Under the pieces are notes generated by a model, which saw only the letters and a list, made by a program, of their open reading frames with translations, did not search any database and had not been told where the DNA came from. From contig NC_034410.1 in the NCBI RefSeq assembly GCF_002078875.1, positions 97,920,384 to 97,984,383 on the forward strand: a stretch of 64,000 bases of DNA. The letters run 5' to 3'. Both the position numbers and the translations under genes were made by a program. Of the stretch, positions 12,981-26,731 are shown piece by piece. The DNA comes from Numida meleagris (taxonomy: Eukaryota; Chordata; Aves; Galliformes; Numididae). How positions within the stretch are numbered: position 1 is the first letter of the stretch; every line of letters starts with the position of its first letter.

Positions 12981-15900
12981 GGAATGAGGACAGATGGCAA
13001 GTGGGCAATCCTGCCAATACACATTTAAGCCAATGAGAAACAGCAGCTACTCTGGTCTCGAAGTACACTGCGCTTGAATTAAAAAAATGCTAGAAAATTC
13101 ATGTAAAACATACAAAAAAATCCCTCAAAAAAAAAAGTCATCTCCCAGAGTACTTCAGTAAGCACAGTAATCAGTGTGGGAGCTGTACAGACCCCTATCC
13201 AACAGCCACACCTGGAGGCAGCTACCCCTCAGCAGGGCTTTGGGCTGCTCTATTCACACAGATGTGGTAACGCACAGTGTGGATAACCATCTGAAGGGTT
13301 CCTCTTTCAGAACATTGTATTAACATACTCTATTTGTGTCACATTTAGTGATACGCTTCCTAGAAAAATCTCTTTAAAATACGAAGATGATGTGACAATA
13401 TATATATCCCGTTACTTTCATTTATTGTCTATACTTCTCAAATGCCATTAGCTTACAGCACTAAAAAATAAAAGTAGGAACATATAAGTCTCTGGTAAAC
13501 TCAGATGTAAAAGAAGAGCAGATCCTCACAGCAGTTTAGAGTGCAAAACCACAGAGAAAAACTTGATACCACTGGGAACACATCTCACGTATATACAGGA
13601 AAACATATTGAGTAAATGTGAACATTTTCTCGTAAAGAATATGAATTGCCATGGGTGCAACATTCCTACATCAAAGGCACAAGAGTTCACAAGCTTACAG
13701 ACCAACATAAAAATTTATTGAAAGGGATGTCAAAATCCATTAAGCCCCACTTTGTTTATTTATTACTGATCCACTGCTGGAGGCGATGGGCCCTGTCTCC
13801 AGCTGGGCTGCATTAGCAGGCTGACTCCACGCAAAGACAGAGCAAAGAGCAAGAACCACCTCAGGTGACCCAGCTGAGCTTGCAGTGCAACAGCTGAGAA
13901 GGGACTCAGCGCTCAGGAGCACAGGTGAGTGACTGCCCATCTCTGAGTGGGTTATGAACTTCTTCGGAACTAACTTGTGTAACTCACTCCTCTTTATAAA
14001 GAGTTTGTCTTCATCTACAGAATTGTGTTGCTTTTAAGTAACTGAGACTTTGAGGTCTATTCTCACAGCCTCCCTGCTTCCAACTTCTGACCCCATCAAT
14101 GACGGAGAAGGTAGTGACAGAGCTCAGTTGCAGCTCTGAAGCCAGGAATGCTTCCCTGCCTCTTTGAAGAGGAGAGACTGAACCCAACCAGGATTCAGTT
14201 TCCCAAAGCTCTGTGATCTAATTCTACACAAAAGGCTTAATAAGGTTTAGACTCATAATACAATTAGTAATTTAGCTCACAAATTAGACTATCTATTAAC
14301 ACTCCAGCAGCGACAGCAGCCATATGAGGATTAAGAAGGAATCTTTCACTCCCAATATGAAGAAACAAGTTGAATGCTTTAATAGACCTCTTCAGCATCT
14401 GCCCAGGAGAGCACATATTGTGCTGTATGCAGATGCGAGCATGGCTGGCATCTTGTTCCGATATTGAATCTTCATCAACAGGAACCACATCAATAAATTG
14501 CACATTCTACACTGAGTAGGAACTTTCGAGCTAATCTTAAAGCACAATTTAAACTGGTAGAAAGAAATATAAACTTACAGAATTGTCGCTCCATTTTCAA
14601 GATAGCACAGAGCACGCTCCACATGCATTTATATGCATTAGAAGTGCACATAAAAATAACAGCCAAAATTAACCTGTCAACATTGTACAAAATACACATT
14701 AAGCCAAAGCATTGATATAACAATATTTAATTGCAGGAGTTGAATAAAGAGGCAACATTTTTTCTAAACGTTTGTATACGATGTTTATTCTGTTTCTATT
14801 AAGAAAGGAAGCAGATTTATGTAACACAAGATTCTGCATCTTCCTCTCCGCCTAAACAGAAGATTCAGAGAAGAGCTGATACCTCTCACATAGCGCTTAA
14901 CAGCACTTTAGCCACAAGGAAAAGAGTTCCAGATGAATTTCTCTGAAGGCTGTCCATGTCCTTGTAGCTCCAGCCCTACAAAATGCTGATACTGGGGCGT
15001 TCACACGACTTGTGCAACACCTGCCTACCTGTAATTATTATGTCATCGGAAGCTTTGGGGAATTATTTATAGCATGCCCAAGACTATCTGTATTCATTTT
15101 TAGTTTTTGAGCCTGTGTTTACACAAATAGTGACAGTACTAATAGCACCAAGCAATTCTTTTTAGCTTGAAGAATGACAACAGTTTACTTCACACTCCAA
15201 TAAAAACCATTAACACCCAAATATTATTATGAATAACGTCCATCTGGTCTGAAATCTAGATCTGGCTGCAGTATCTCGTTCTCCACATGCACTGCCTGCT
15301 GTTGCTGCAAAGTGCAAAGCAAAGCAGAACTTCAGCCCTGCTCACTTACACTGTTTACACATAAGCACATGCTTTCCTGGCACGTGTCACAACACATGCA
15401 TGGGACCACTTTGCTCTAATCTGCCACAGGAAAAAGAAAGGGAAAAAAAATGCATTCTTGGTATGAAAAATAATCAGGCAGTCAGGAATTCTGCCCCTAA
15501 GCCCTGTTGTAGCCCCTCAGAGGCTATGTGCCGTTACTTAAATGTGAACATTAATCTCCAAACTGGGAATAAAGGGGGCAGAGGAAGGCACCGATGCCTT
15601 CTGGTGTGTGGAACATGGTGATGAGGGGCAGACAGGAACACAGAGAAGGAGGCAGAGAGGGCGTGAGAGGTGGCAGCTGAGCAATACAACCTTAGAGGTG
15701 GCCCTGTGGTTAACAGCTTTGTTAAATATGTGTGTTATTTGCTGTGGAATAGATGGTGTTAGAGTGCAATTTTAGACAGAACTGAGAGCAGGTAAGAGCC
15801 CTCCCTCTTTCTCTGCACAAAATTCTAGAGTACAGAGCTCTAGCAGATTACTGTAATTGGCCAATTCTTTCTTTTATTGCTAGACCACTGCGTAGAGTCA

Positions 15901-18082
15901 AAGCACTGAAATCATGTGAATGGGGCTACTGGTGAATATCATGTATTTGTTCAACGGCTGTTTCTAGAATACAGATCTGATTTTTCTGCAGTTCCACTTC
16001 ACAAAGTCTGGAAATGCACATCTTATGACACGCAAGCCAGAATTAACTTTTTACGGCTGTAAATCTAGCACAGCACTCTGCCGACTGTGAAGACTACCAG
16101 AGCCAGCTCTGGAAACGAGAGATTTCTCACTTACAGTGAGCGGTTCCCAAAACTCCTGCCATCCACCCACCATAAGCACGGATTTGAAGGGAACAAGTCT
16201 GTCAGATGCTACTTCACTGAGGCAGATTTACTGTGTACCAACTGAGGAAGGTGCGAGTCTGTATTCATTTCTGAAATAGAGATCTTCACAAATATGGACA
16301 GTTTTCATTACAAAGTCTTCAAGTTTGGGCTACACATCAGAAACTGACTGAAGTTTTGCAACAAACAGAACTGACAGGCGAGCAATAGCTTTCAAAATGC
16401 AAGCTTCCATGATGCAACTCAGCATGTGCCCAAACCTCCGAGTAGCTCCTGCCTGACACCATAAGAAGCACACAGCTGCCTTCAATTTCCATTCCTCACT
16501 GAGTCGTAACAGGTACCTCCCAAAGTAAGAATTTAGATGTCCAAAGACTGTATGTTTCTCTGTAAGAAATGAGAGAAGGAATCAAAAGCAGAAATTGAAT
16601 GCACAACAGTAGATGTAGACTGACTCCCCTTGAAGCGACCTAGGTGACACAACAACACCAAGTCCAATCTTTAAACTTCTCCATTTACAAACACAACTAC
16701 TAAGGCTTAAGCCCTACTGACAACTCAAGTTCCTATCCACACTCAGGACTCCAAGCCTAATACATGACAAAGGGTGGTACAGCTGAACAAGGCTGAAGTG
16801 TGCCCTGTTTGCTGGCAGATCCATCACTTCAACCCTCACATACAGTCATACACTCATCCACACTTGCAAATACAACTGAGGTAGCTGAGGAACATTATTT
16901 ATAAGGAATAACTTTAATGTCATTTCACGTCTTTTCTGCAGCTGTGTGAAGTTTCTAATGTGGGTAACATCTAACTCCCCAGTAGTCAGGATTTAAAGAA
17001 GTAACATTCTAGCGGACAAAATGACTTTCTGTTAAAGGTTTGTAGATGGAAAGATTCTGCTCTGAAGTCTCTGTAAGACTTAAAAAAGCAACAAAAAAAA
17101 TCCACTTCTGCTGTTGCTGCACTGTTGCTGTGAAACCAGATTTTTTTATTTGTGAAGAATATATTTCAACTTGTCTTGGGCTTTTGAGCCCTACACAATT
17201 TCACCATATATTTGTCTTAAAGGGTGTGTTCCGTCCTCAAACACTGAAAGTAAATAGAACTCTGAAAGTGCAATGGTTTCCAAATACTGAAATGAAAACG
17301 CTAGGCTAATTCACATAAATCCCTTACTAGCCTAGACATATGTCGGAAACTCTAACAACAATTCTCAATGTAAAAATAAATAAAACACACCTCATGAACT
17401 TGATGTGTAGTCTTCAACCCACACGCTTTGCTGTCACTATAAACAGAACATAGTCATGCTGGGCAATGTACAGGCTTCCCATTCTCATTTCCAGCCTCTG
17501 AGGTTTTAAAATAAATATTAACTTAAATTGTGTTTAGTGTTGTTGGTTTCTTTTAACAATCACAGACCCAACCCCAACAGGTTGCTTTCATATTCAGGAA
17601 GGTGCTCACAGCAGAGAAAGGTGCTTTGAGAAGTTCTGAGCTAGGACCGAATCAAGATGACATCTCTCGGACACAGTAAAGAGGGCATCAACTGCATGGT
17701 GACTTAAAATTATTACTGGGAGAACAATCTTACATAGCTGTGAAATTACTTCAGGAATAGCTGCCTCTGCAGAAGTTAAAAAGAAAAACAGCTGAAGTGA
17801 TGTGTTATGCAGAGTGCTTATATTGCACTGTATGCAGTGCTTTGTAAAATAATCTTCATCTACTCTGCAGAATTCAGAAAATTGAACATTAAAGGAAAAA
17901 AGGCTATAGTAGTTCTCAGCAATTAGTGTAAGAACTACCCCACTGAGTACTACACTTCCTGCAAATGTCCACAACTGTCTTTGTCTCCTAAATACGTGAC
18001 AGTATTTAAGTACACCACTGAGTTTTCAGGAAAGACTGGAGTTTTAAATGGCGATCAGTGGCTGCTGTAAATGTTCTCCAAA
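12981..18082. other. intron 1 sequence, nothing recognised
   Basis: Unique-looking non-coding DNA. At 15,020-15,240 there is a stretch with ordered AT-rich words, a forkhead-type GTGTTTAC and no repeat signature; it may be regulatory. Confidence 0.5.
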
Positions 18083-18245
18083 TAGAATCACACAACACCC
18101 CGAGCTGGAAGGGACCCACAAAGATCACTGAGTCCAACTCCTGGCTCCACAAAGGTGTTGTGACCACTGCCCTGGGGAGCCTGTTCCAGTGCCTGACCAC
18201 TCTCGAAGGCGAAGAACCTTTTTCTCATATCCAACCCAACCTTCC
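18083..18245 (-). mobile_element. CR1 LINE 3' fragment
   Basis: It starts with TAGAATCACACAACACCCCG, then the gagctggaagggaccca segment. The minus-strand translation contains MVRHWNRLPRAVV, the ORF2 C-terminal motif, in an ORF at 18006-18200. It lies in intron 1 in the gene's orientation and is 5'-truncated at about 18,245. Confidence 0.85.
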
Positions 18246-19087
18246 CCTTTCACTGTTCATGCCATAAAAATAATATTTACCAAAGAAAATTTAGGGGCTC
18301 TTAAACACCAACTAAAAAGAAAATTAGACTCTTCAGTCATGGTCAAAACTAAACACCCCCCCCAAAAAAAGATTAGAAAAGATGAACTATGAAGGTACTC
18401 ACCTATGTCACAGTGAAATGCCAGAGCATGTACTTAAATCCAGGCTTCCCGCTAGGCAGAAGATCTGATCACTAAGCAACTGGCTAATACAACAGGAATT
18501 AAAATCTGCATCTGTCTTCTGCATGCTGTGCTCCAGCAGTATGCTTCATGTTCCACTATGTCATCCCAACATGGAGCCAGAAAAAACGTCCAGGCTCAAA
18601 AAGTTCCACTGGGTGAGGAAATCATTTCCTGGGTAAGATTATATGGGCCATCTTAAAGCACTGAAGGAAAAGAGATCTCACACTATCAAAATACCAACAA
18701 CTTCCAAAAATTGTAATCCTCAGACGTTGTTGATAATGAATTACACCATTTGATGAAAATATCACAGTCATTACAATAAATTACATGCAGTCCTATACGG
18801 ACATGCAAACAGAGTTAAACATTGAAACAGATAAATTTCCTCACTCAAGCAAGTTTCTACCCAGTGTGTATGCATATTTTGAGCAGACCGTGGAGCTGTT
18901 AGGAAGCACTGGACTTCTTGCAGTGATTTTATTTACTAGGAGTAGGAGGATGCAAGAGGGAACAGATAACAACGAAATTCTATTCAAACAAAACAAATTC
19001 CCTAATCCCCTAAGAAGAGAGAATAACTATACCAAGCAGCTACAGCAAGGACAGTCAGATCTGGGGCCCAACGCAGTTCCTGGAGAT

Positions 19088-19494
19088 CACAGAATCATAG
19101 ACTGGCCTGGGTTGAAAAGGACCATGATGATCACCGAGTTTCAACCCCCCCTGCTCAGTGCAAGGTCACCAACCACTAGACCAGGCTGCCCAGAGCCACG
19201 TCCAGCCTGGCCTTGAATGCCTCCAGGGACGGGGCATCCACAACCTCCCTGGGCAACCTGTTCCAGTGCATCATCACCCTCTGAGTGAAAAACTTTCTCC
19301 TAATACTTAACCTAAACCTCCCCTGTCTCAGTTTAAAACCATTCCCCCTTGTCCTATCGCTATCCACCCTCGTGAACAATCGTTCCCCCTCCTGTTTATA
19401 CACTCCCTTCAAGTACTGAAAGGCCACAATGAGGTCTCACCAGAGCCTTCTCTACTCCAAGCTAAACAAGCCCAGTTCCCTCAACCTTTCTTCA
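19088..19494 (-). mobile_element. CR1 LINE 3' fragment with long ORF2 remnant
   Basis: The octamer-type tail CACAGAATCATAGACTGG marks the 3' end. The minus strand carries an uninterrupted 83-codon frame (19427 to 19176) with RTRGNGFKL, IRRKFFTQRV and HWNRLPREVV, the conserved C-terminal part of CR1 ORF2. Farther 5' the frame is interrupted (stop or frameshift near 19,430), and the copy is truncated at about 19,494. It is younger-looking than the other intronic copies. Confidence 0.93.
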
Positions 19495-22400
19495 TTTTCA
19501 TTCATGAAAATTGACCTGCATGTTTATTTTCAATTTTTAGCAGAACCGGATGTTAAACCTGGAAAAAAACATGAACATGAAAATACCACAGGAGAGACTC
19601 TGCAGATGGAGAACAACGTGAATCCCTTAAGGAAATCTCAGCCTCTGCTTGAGATAGGATCTGGTACTATTCTTTTTCAAAACTGGAGATATGTTATCCT
19701 CTACCTACCCTCAGAAACTACACAGATTTAGCAACTGAAATGTTAAGATGTGCATGTAGATGACCGCTTCTGTGGTCATAAAATGCCAGATAAGCCATGG
19801 ATAAGGAATTGGTTAAACGCAAGTGTGGAGGAAAAAGAAAAAATACACTTCCCCCCACCCCAGTACACCATGAAAAATGCAACAGCCCACTAAAGGGCAA
19901 TAACCCATCAACTTTTTAAAACATAAACATACAAACTAATCTTTAGATTATAAGCATATTCACAAGTACAAAAATGCACATCATGGACAGGAGTTATTTA
20001 TTCGGCCTAGCCTACATTCACCAGAAGCAGAGATGTGAAAAGCCACTCTATTAATTTACCTGCAAGAACAACTCCTTTACAAAACCTTAAGGCACTACTG
20101 GCCCTCTATCCATCCACTTGGAAGTGCACAGAAACCCCTGTAATATCCTCCTCAATCTTACATTACAATCTCATCGGCACAACTAAAAAGCATTATTTCA
20201 CCTAGCTGAGCTGCCCTTAGGATTCACGCTAATAACACACACACAATCTTTCTGAAAAGTTCCCCAAAACCAGTGCACCATAAATCTTGGGGGGTGGGAA
20301 AAGTAGCACTGCTCTCACAGAGGCACGTGATGCTTTGTTTCACTCCCCTAGAAGATGAAGAGCTACAGTGATGAAAGAGGTAATTATCTATTAGCTATTC
20401 TGGAGCAAAACCACATACCTCATGATTAACAAAACAGTGCTGTAAAAGATATTTACAGTATCTTAACACTGAAGATAAAAAAAAAAAAAAAAGAAAGGGT
20501 CTCCTCTTCAAAAATCTCGACTGCTTTCTAAATCAGGGCAGAATACAAATATCTAGGGGAAGAAGGAAAACGAAAAAAAAAGAAAAAAGCTCATGGGAGA
20601 AATGTTGGTTTTGAACCATTCCACAGGGAAAAAGAAAAACTGAAGGTTCATTAACATCATTACACTTAATCATATGTGTAAAGAAAATCAACTATTGCTA
20701 TGTAAAGCTGTCAGAAGACCTATTCAAGCCTTGCATATATAAGGAGACAAGTGTGTTCAAAACTAAGACGGCAAAAATATGGAAATGTGAATAATTATAA
20801 ATCCATGTATGTTTTCCAGATGCAGTTTAATTGCCTTGAGAGTTCAGCTTTTCCTAGGATATTTTCTCTTCCAGCCAGATTCATCTCTTCCACTCTTTCA
20901 CACCTTCCTCCCCAAACATTCGAATTCCAACTTGCCTTCAGCACTCCCTCCTGCTAACACTCCTGTGCTTTCATCTGAACAAACGTGGTCATTACTTTGT
21001 TTGCCACCATTGCTCCTTAAGTGGCAAAGGGTCAGGAGTGAAATGGCTGAACTGTTCCTTTCCCATTCCTCGCAGCTACTGAATGTATTTGCCAGAGGTG
21101 TAAATACACCTTTATTTTTGTTGTTACCACTCTCAGAAATGTGGGCATAAAAACACCTTTTCTTCATTTTTAAAGCGTGTATGGGGACTTACCCTCTGTA
21201 ACATCTCATAACATCGAAGGAAGTGACATGGCTTAAGAAGCTACACAACACTCCTGCAAAATCAGTGCAGGGTTCCACTGACAGCAACATCATCTGAAAC
21301 TAATTCATTTGAACATAGCAGAAGTCTCCTCACAATGCATTAAGAAGCTATATACTTTCACAGCACTCCAGCTTTTCTTTAAAACGTGTCTGCAGGTCAA
21401 TGAAGATGGTTAAGATATAACCTTATCACACCTCTGCAGCAATAATCCTTACATATAAAACGCTAGGAAAGCACTAGCAATTTCTTTGTAACTTCATGCA
21501 GTTTGTTATATTGCAGCCTGCTTTCATCCTTCCATTGAATACTAACAACGATATTGAAAAGAGCATTTTTTTACACAAAACGAAGAGTTCATTTGTGCTA
21601 TAAGCAAACTGGCGCGAAAAAAAAACCCAGCAGATTAGAATTCTTTAGGGGACAAAAATTTCCAGACCGTCCAAGTTCGAAACATCCTGACATTCAAGGC
21701 AAAGCCCAGCTTTCAGCCCTGCCTCTTTTTACACTTAGGAAAGTGGATTTAGAGATGCAGCTACACCTAGTGATCAGCAGCAGATCACAGCAGGCAGACT
21801 CAGGAAGCGCTCCTGCGCTACGGGAGCAGAAAGAAGTACGTGAGCACAGAGAGGGGAAGAGAGGAAAGTGACACAGTAATAATTCTTTTTAAAAAGTTTA
21901 TTATGACATTTATTATCATGTGCTCCAAACTGTCTTTGGCTTCCTGAAATCCTTTTCAATGCACATTAAATCAGAAATGCACATTTGGAAATTATCAGCA
22001 AAATCAAATGAAATAAAGAGGACTCTTTCAATGTTTCCTACAAAAAAAAAAAATAGAGGAGAAGTGAAGTAATTCAGATGCGCTCACACATTAATAAACA
22101 ATTTACTCCTGGTGGAATTTTCAGAAGCACTATTTTTACACAAATGGAAGATTAAAGGCTCACAAATTCATGCCATTTTATGTGGAAACACCTTTTAAAC
22201 TTATTTGTGGTGGCTACGCCACCGTTTGACAGTGCTACTAACAGCTTTAAACACAGAGTTATTCCTCTCAAGTGAATCAGAATCAAAATGCAACACGTGA
22301 AATCCAGCATCAGCTCACAGGTCCCAACCCAACAACAGCACTGAGTTCCACCAGGTCTCTGAGACCTGTTATCTCCACCAGGTGAACCCAACGATGTAAA

Positions 22401-25400
22401 GCGAAGCCATGTCACAGCAGCAACCCGTATAAGTCCCTGGACCACCAGCAACCCCTATGGTTTGGCACACTCACTGACCCACTCAGCATAGGAGCAAGAA
22501 AATAAACGCCACATTTCTTCAAGTCAGAACCAAATGATGTTAGTGAGACAGAGACCAGAAGCTTACTTGCTGTACCCCAACACATTTTACGCTTTGCTCT
22601 CTAGCTGTCAACCCAGCACTTCTGTGAACACTAAATAGATTATTTTCCATGAGCAATATGCTGCTATATTGTTTCTGGGCACTAATTTATTTTCCTCATG
22701 GATTCTGATGACTATTAAGTTGTGAGACTGAAGAGACATCACAGGAATTTTTCAGAGCTATTACACCCTTGTAATCTCTGGAAGGCTTATTTTTAATTTC
22801 TGGTGTGGTTTCTTCACTTTTTGACAGCAGAACAATAGAAAAAGCAAAAGTCACCATGCATCTTCTGTTTTGACACTCCCAAAGTCCAGACCCTCATCCT
22901 GTTTGAAGCATTCCAGAGTACATCCCAATTTCCGGGGAAACACAAACTTTATTTCATCTGTTTCTAATTGTCAAAAGTGTTTAAAGACCTAGTAGAAGCT
23001 GATTCTTTGACATTCTTCCACTAACGTGCAGGATCATTTTGAATGCAATTACTATTGGGTGCAGAGCACAAATCAAAATCATTTACCTGCGTAAACAGGA
23101 GCAGCACAAAGCTCTGACAGCAAGGCTCTTGGTCTGAGAACTCCCCCTCACAGCTAGCCCTGCCCAGTAGGGACAAGCCCACGCTAACACTTCAGCTGAA
23201 GATGCGCTGCTGGGCTGACAGCTGCTCCAAGCACCGAGACTGCCGCATCCTCACCAGCGTTTCTTCCCTCAGACAGCACAGGGATGGGGACCACGGGTGG
23301 ACAGGAGGAAAGCAGGTAGAATAAGCAATGCTAGCAAACACAGAACGCGTTAAAATAAGACCCAAAACATGCTTAGAGATCATTGCTGGCCAAGTGATCA
23401 GAGTATCTATCAAAGGCTTCCAAATACAAATCCTGAAAACTCTGAGAAACCTCTTTAAGCACAGTTAATTACAGCACAAAGTTTTTACTTTCCATACATT
23501 TCTCTGATTGCCTGAAACTTCCCTTCAGCTGGGGTTGGACTTACAGAGACTTCACCTCTCTTCTTTCTTTCCATCCTCCCTCTTTGCAAGCACTGTGACG
23601 ATTCTGGTGTTTGAGAATTTTCAACTTCAGCATGTTACATTTCTTCCTTACGTCTGTTTTTGGAAAATGTGATTCTTGTTTTTGGAGTGCCTACACCCGA
23701 AACCGAAACAGATGAACGTGAAGGCACGACATCTATTTAGAGTACAAGGTTTGTATTTTTCTTCCATGAAACAGCTGGAGGACTGCTGTGCTCTGTGTAA
23801 AACCTTTACCAGTCCCTAAGAGAAGCAGTTTCCAGTTTCTGTGCAGCACCTTCCCTCCCTCTCGATCTCTTCCCAGTTGCCTCCTGTGCCAGCATAAAGT
23901 TACTTGGGAAGACCCCCGAGGAGCACTGCCGTGCCACCCCCCTCTCTTTAGCACTGCGACAGGGATTGTCTGCTCTCAAAGAAGGAAAACTTTCAACACC
24001 AAGTACCATAAAATGAATGCGCTAACACACATCCTCGCTGCTTTCCGCAGCAAAAGAGAACAGCGTGCTCTAATAACAGGCCTCTCTGGGTCAGTCGGGT
24101 TATAAGCAAGAAGCACCAATTTCAGAATTCAGGCTGTGTGCAAATGTAAATCCACCCGAACACGATGCCCTTATAAAAGCACAGTTTCTGCATTCTATTG
24201 CACATCTCTTCGCCTTCAATTTCAGCCACCCATTCCGGTGTTTGACAGAACTCATTACATACAGACTCTTCATTTTATAGAAGACCTAATATTTAGGTAC
24301 GCAGTGTCCCTTCTCACTTGCCACATCTCTGGTTTGACTCAGATCCCCTACAGGGATGGGCCGCTCCCTCCGGACTGCAGAACCCACCGGGGGGAGGAGA
24401 AGGAGCACCGCAGAGCCAAGTGGCACTTCGTGCGACAGTAAAGCCACGCGTTCCAGGAACTCTGCATCGTGAGCCTCCAGCCTTCCCATGGCCCCACTTT
24501 GTCATATTTATGCTAAAACTATAAACAGAAATCAGCCAACCCAGGTATGCAAGCGTTTCTCAGGAACAAACAATCTGCTTTGCTGGAAGACCCCAGCTAG
24601 TTCTTAAAATAAGCACTGTCCATATAACACGTCCTGAATCCAAATTCTTGAAACCATTTGCTTCTGGAACCGATGAGTCCAGAATTTTAAATTCCTTAGT
24701 TAAGGACTCAGAGAAAATCTCATTGTTATTAACTGTTAAGCTGCTTTCCAAAGATTACTTGAAAGCTTCCAGGCCTTAGAAAGCTAAGATCTGATCTTTC
24801 GGTATGATTGTTTTCTAAACAAGAAACGCAAATAAAACAATGACTGAAGGTAACATTAGAACTAATCTCTGCCGAACAGATCAGTTACTTTAGAAAAGGG
24901 TAAAAATAAAAACAGGATGAGAAACGCCAAAGACTTCTTAAAACACCCACTGCTATTCTTTTCTTCAACATCCATGGAGTCGGTTTTCTTTTTTTATTTC
25001 TTCATTTGTTTTTTAAACTTTTTAGAGGTTAATCATGTAACTCTCCTCAGCAACAAGGGACGGTGAGCACTGAGAGCAGATTTTTGTGTGATTTAATTTC
25101 TCTGACACTGACGCATCACGCTTTCAACAAAAGCAACAGCAATTTTTCCCCCCCCAAAGCAAAACCGACTCCCAGGCACGCACTTCAAACGGGAAAGTGC
25201 AAAAATGGAAATTTCATCAATTTTGTTCTGAGTGCCAACAATCGATATTAAAAAAAAAAGCCAACCCTGTACCTGCCCCGTCATTAATGGGCTTTCCATT
25301 CAGTATTTCAAATACACGTACATATGCACACACAGGGTGAGGGCAGGCCAGATCCCGTGCCCCGTGACGTCCTCCACAACCCCGCTGAGGTGCGTGGATC

Positions 25401-26019
25401 GCAGCATCCCTCACTCAGTGCATCAGAAGCTGTGGAATCACCCCTTTTTACCACAGGCCTATGCACAGGTCATTAAATCCACTTAAGGACATCACTGAAT
25501 TGTTTGTGTTTTCTGTCACTGTGTGCTTGCTGCCACAGCGCGCGGCTGTGGAAATGAATACACAAATGGCACTTATGTGCTGACTCTAGCAGAGCATCAG
25601 GGTACCACACATGTAAGTCACTTCAGAAGCGCTGTTCCAGCTCAACTTTAAGCAAGAAGCCCAACAGTTCGTGCAGGGCAGCAATGAGTTTGGGATTCAT
25701 CGGAATGAAGCAAGAGCTCTCCCTGAAGCCTGGACACCAGACTCCCAGTGTTAATGAGTTACAGGGCTAATGTGCGTGAGTTCAGCTCCATAATTCGCTG
25801 CGGAGCATAGCTTCATTCAAGCACGAGTGTTAGGGAAAGATTTCATCATTCCTATGTATCATCTCGGCGCAAAGCATCCTCCTGCTCAGGAACCCTCTGT
25901 CTCATCCGCAGGAGTAACACCGAAGAGAATCTAAGGGAAACGCAGCCGCGTACACAGAAGGTCTGTGGAACGTGACATAAAGCCGGAATTCGGTAGTTTT
26001 TCAGAAAAGTTTAGGAGCA
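19495..26019. other. intron 1 sequence approaching the CpG island
   Basis: No gene or transposon recognised. GC content rises from about 23,700 rightward, with scattered CpGs. Short ORFs here carry no motif. A 61-bp exon-like segment at 21,193-21,253 was considered and rejected. Confidence 0.5.
20478..20492. repeat. poly-A tract in intron 1
   Basis: About 15 A residues, followed by gaaaggg; another short A-rich stretch lies near 20,574-20,586. Simple low-complexity sequence. Confidence 0.8.
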
Positions 26020-26629
26020 GACCACGCACTCAGGATAGCCGCAGCGCAGCGCACAGCGTACACGCACACACGGCGCTCAGCAGCCGGGCGGCAGGACACG
26101 CAGAGCCCTCAGCCCACTGAGCGACTCGGAGCCCGAGCCCGACACCAGAAGCCCCCAATTGCTGTACCGCACCCCTCAGCCGCGCTAACTTCGTGTGAGA
26201 AACAAAACAGAAAGCCCCGAAGTGACTCCCTGCAACGGAGCGCGCCGAACTATTTCACAACCAGGATTCCCGTCTAAAAGTACGGGTTTCCTCAGCGCGG
26301 AAACAGGACGGGGAGCAGCCAGTGGGTCGGAACGCGCCGTAACCGCCAGCACGCCGAAGCGGAAAGCACCGCTCCTCACGCCCGGAGCCGGGGGGACCGG
26401 AGCCCCTCCGCTCCCTCACGGGGCAGCGCGCAGCTCTGGGCAGACGGCGGCGGGGAGCGCGGGGAGCTGGGGCCCGGTCCGGCCGCGGCATCCCGTCCGC
26501 CTCCCTCGGGGACTTTCTCCCCCTCACGTACCCAAGCGTCAGCCCCGCCGGGAGGACGGAGAGAGAACGGAACCCGAGGCGAAACCCCGCCGGCTCCCGA
26601 GCCGCGGTGCGGGCGAGGCGGCCCCTTAC

Positions 26630-26702
26630 CTGTGAACGTCTGCGCTCCCGCCGCCAGCAAAAGTCCGGCCAAAGTCACCAGGCAACTTCCAACTTTCCCC
26701 AT
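26630..26702 (-). CDS. PTPRM: PTPRM exon 1 (signal peptide), 5' coding exon only
   Basis: First coding exon of receptor-type protein tyrosine phosphatase mu, a homophilic cell-adhesion receptor with MAM, Ig and fibronectin III ectodomains, one membrane span and two cytoplasmic phosphatase domains. Seen: ATG at 26702 with A at -3 and G at +4, then 24 codons plus one base. The peptide has a short basic start (MGKVGS), a hydrophobic core and a good signal-peptidase site (A18-G19-A20 before Q21). The stretch SCLVTLAGLLLAAGAQTF matches the mammalian PTPRM signal peptide as I remember it, far better than the PTPRK or PTPRT starts. The exon ends ACAG|GTAAGG, a near-consensus phase-1 donor, so the split codon encodes Gly, as expected before the MAM domain. 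There is no ATG on this strand between the start and about 27,540, which fixes the start. The remaining exons are outside the window. Identity rests on a short peptide, so I am fairly but not fully sure. Confidence 0.85.
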
Positions 26703-26731
26703 ATTTCCACCCCTTCCTGCTCCGGGTCCAG

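Larger units (their letters stand above)
1..26629 (-). other. PTPRM: PTPRM intron 1 (partial, 5' part)
   Basis: The donor at 26628-26629 opens an intron that runs to the left edge without a recognisable second exon. Exon 2 of PTPRM should open in phase 1 with a Gly-Cys-Leu-Phe-Asp-like MAM start, and I do not see this on the minus strand. A very long intron 1 is what I recall for PTPRM in mammals. The interval is AT-rich, with CR1 pieces, an ERV LTR and short homopolymer tracts. Open frames up to about 140 codons occur but show no domain or splice context. Confidence 0.7.

Noticed and set aside
21193..21253. Exon-like 61-bp minus-strand segment with AGG|GTAAGT donor and TTTTGCAG acceptor, open in the phase left by exon 1
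   Set aside because: The encoded 19 residues do not resemble the MAM-domain start expected after the PTPRM signal peptide, the polypyrimidine tract is weak, and a short open frame in the right phase is likely by chance.
26376..26629. Read-through of the PTPRM exon 1 frame into the following sequence
   Set aside because: The near-consensus donor at 26628-26629 and the family's phase-1 splice after the signal peptide make this intron sequence.
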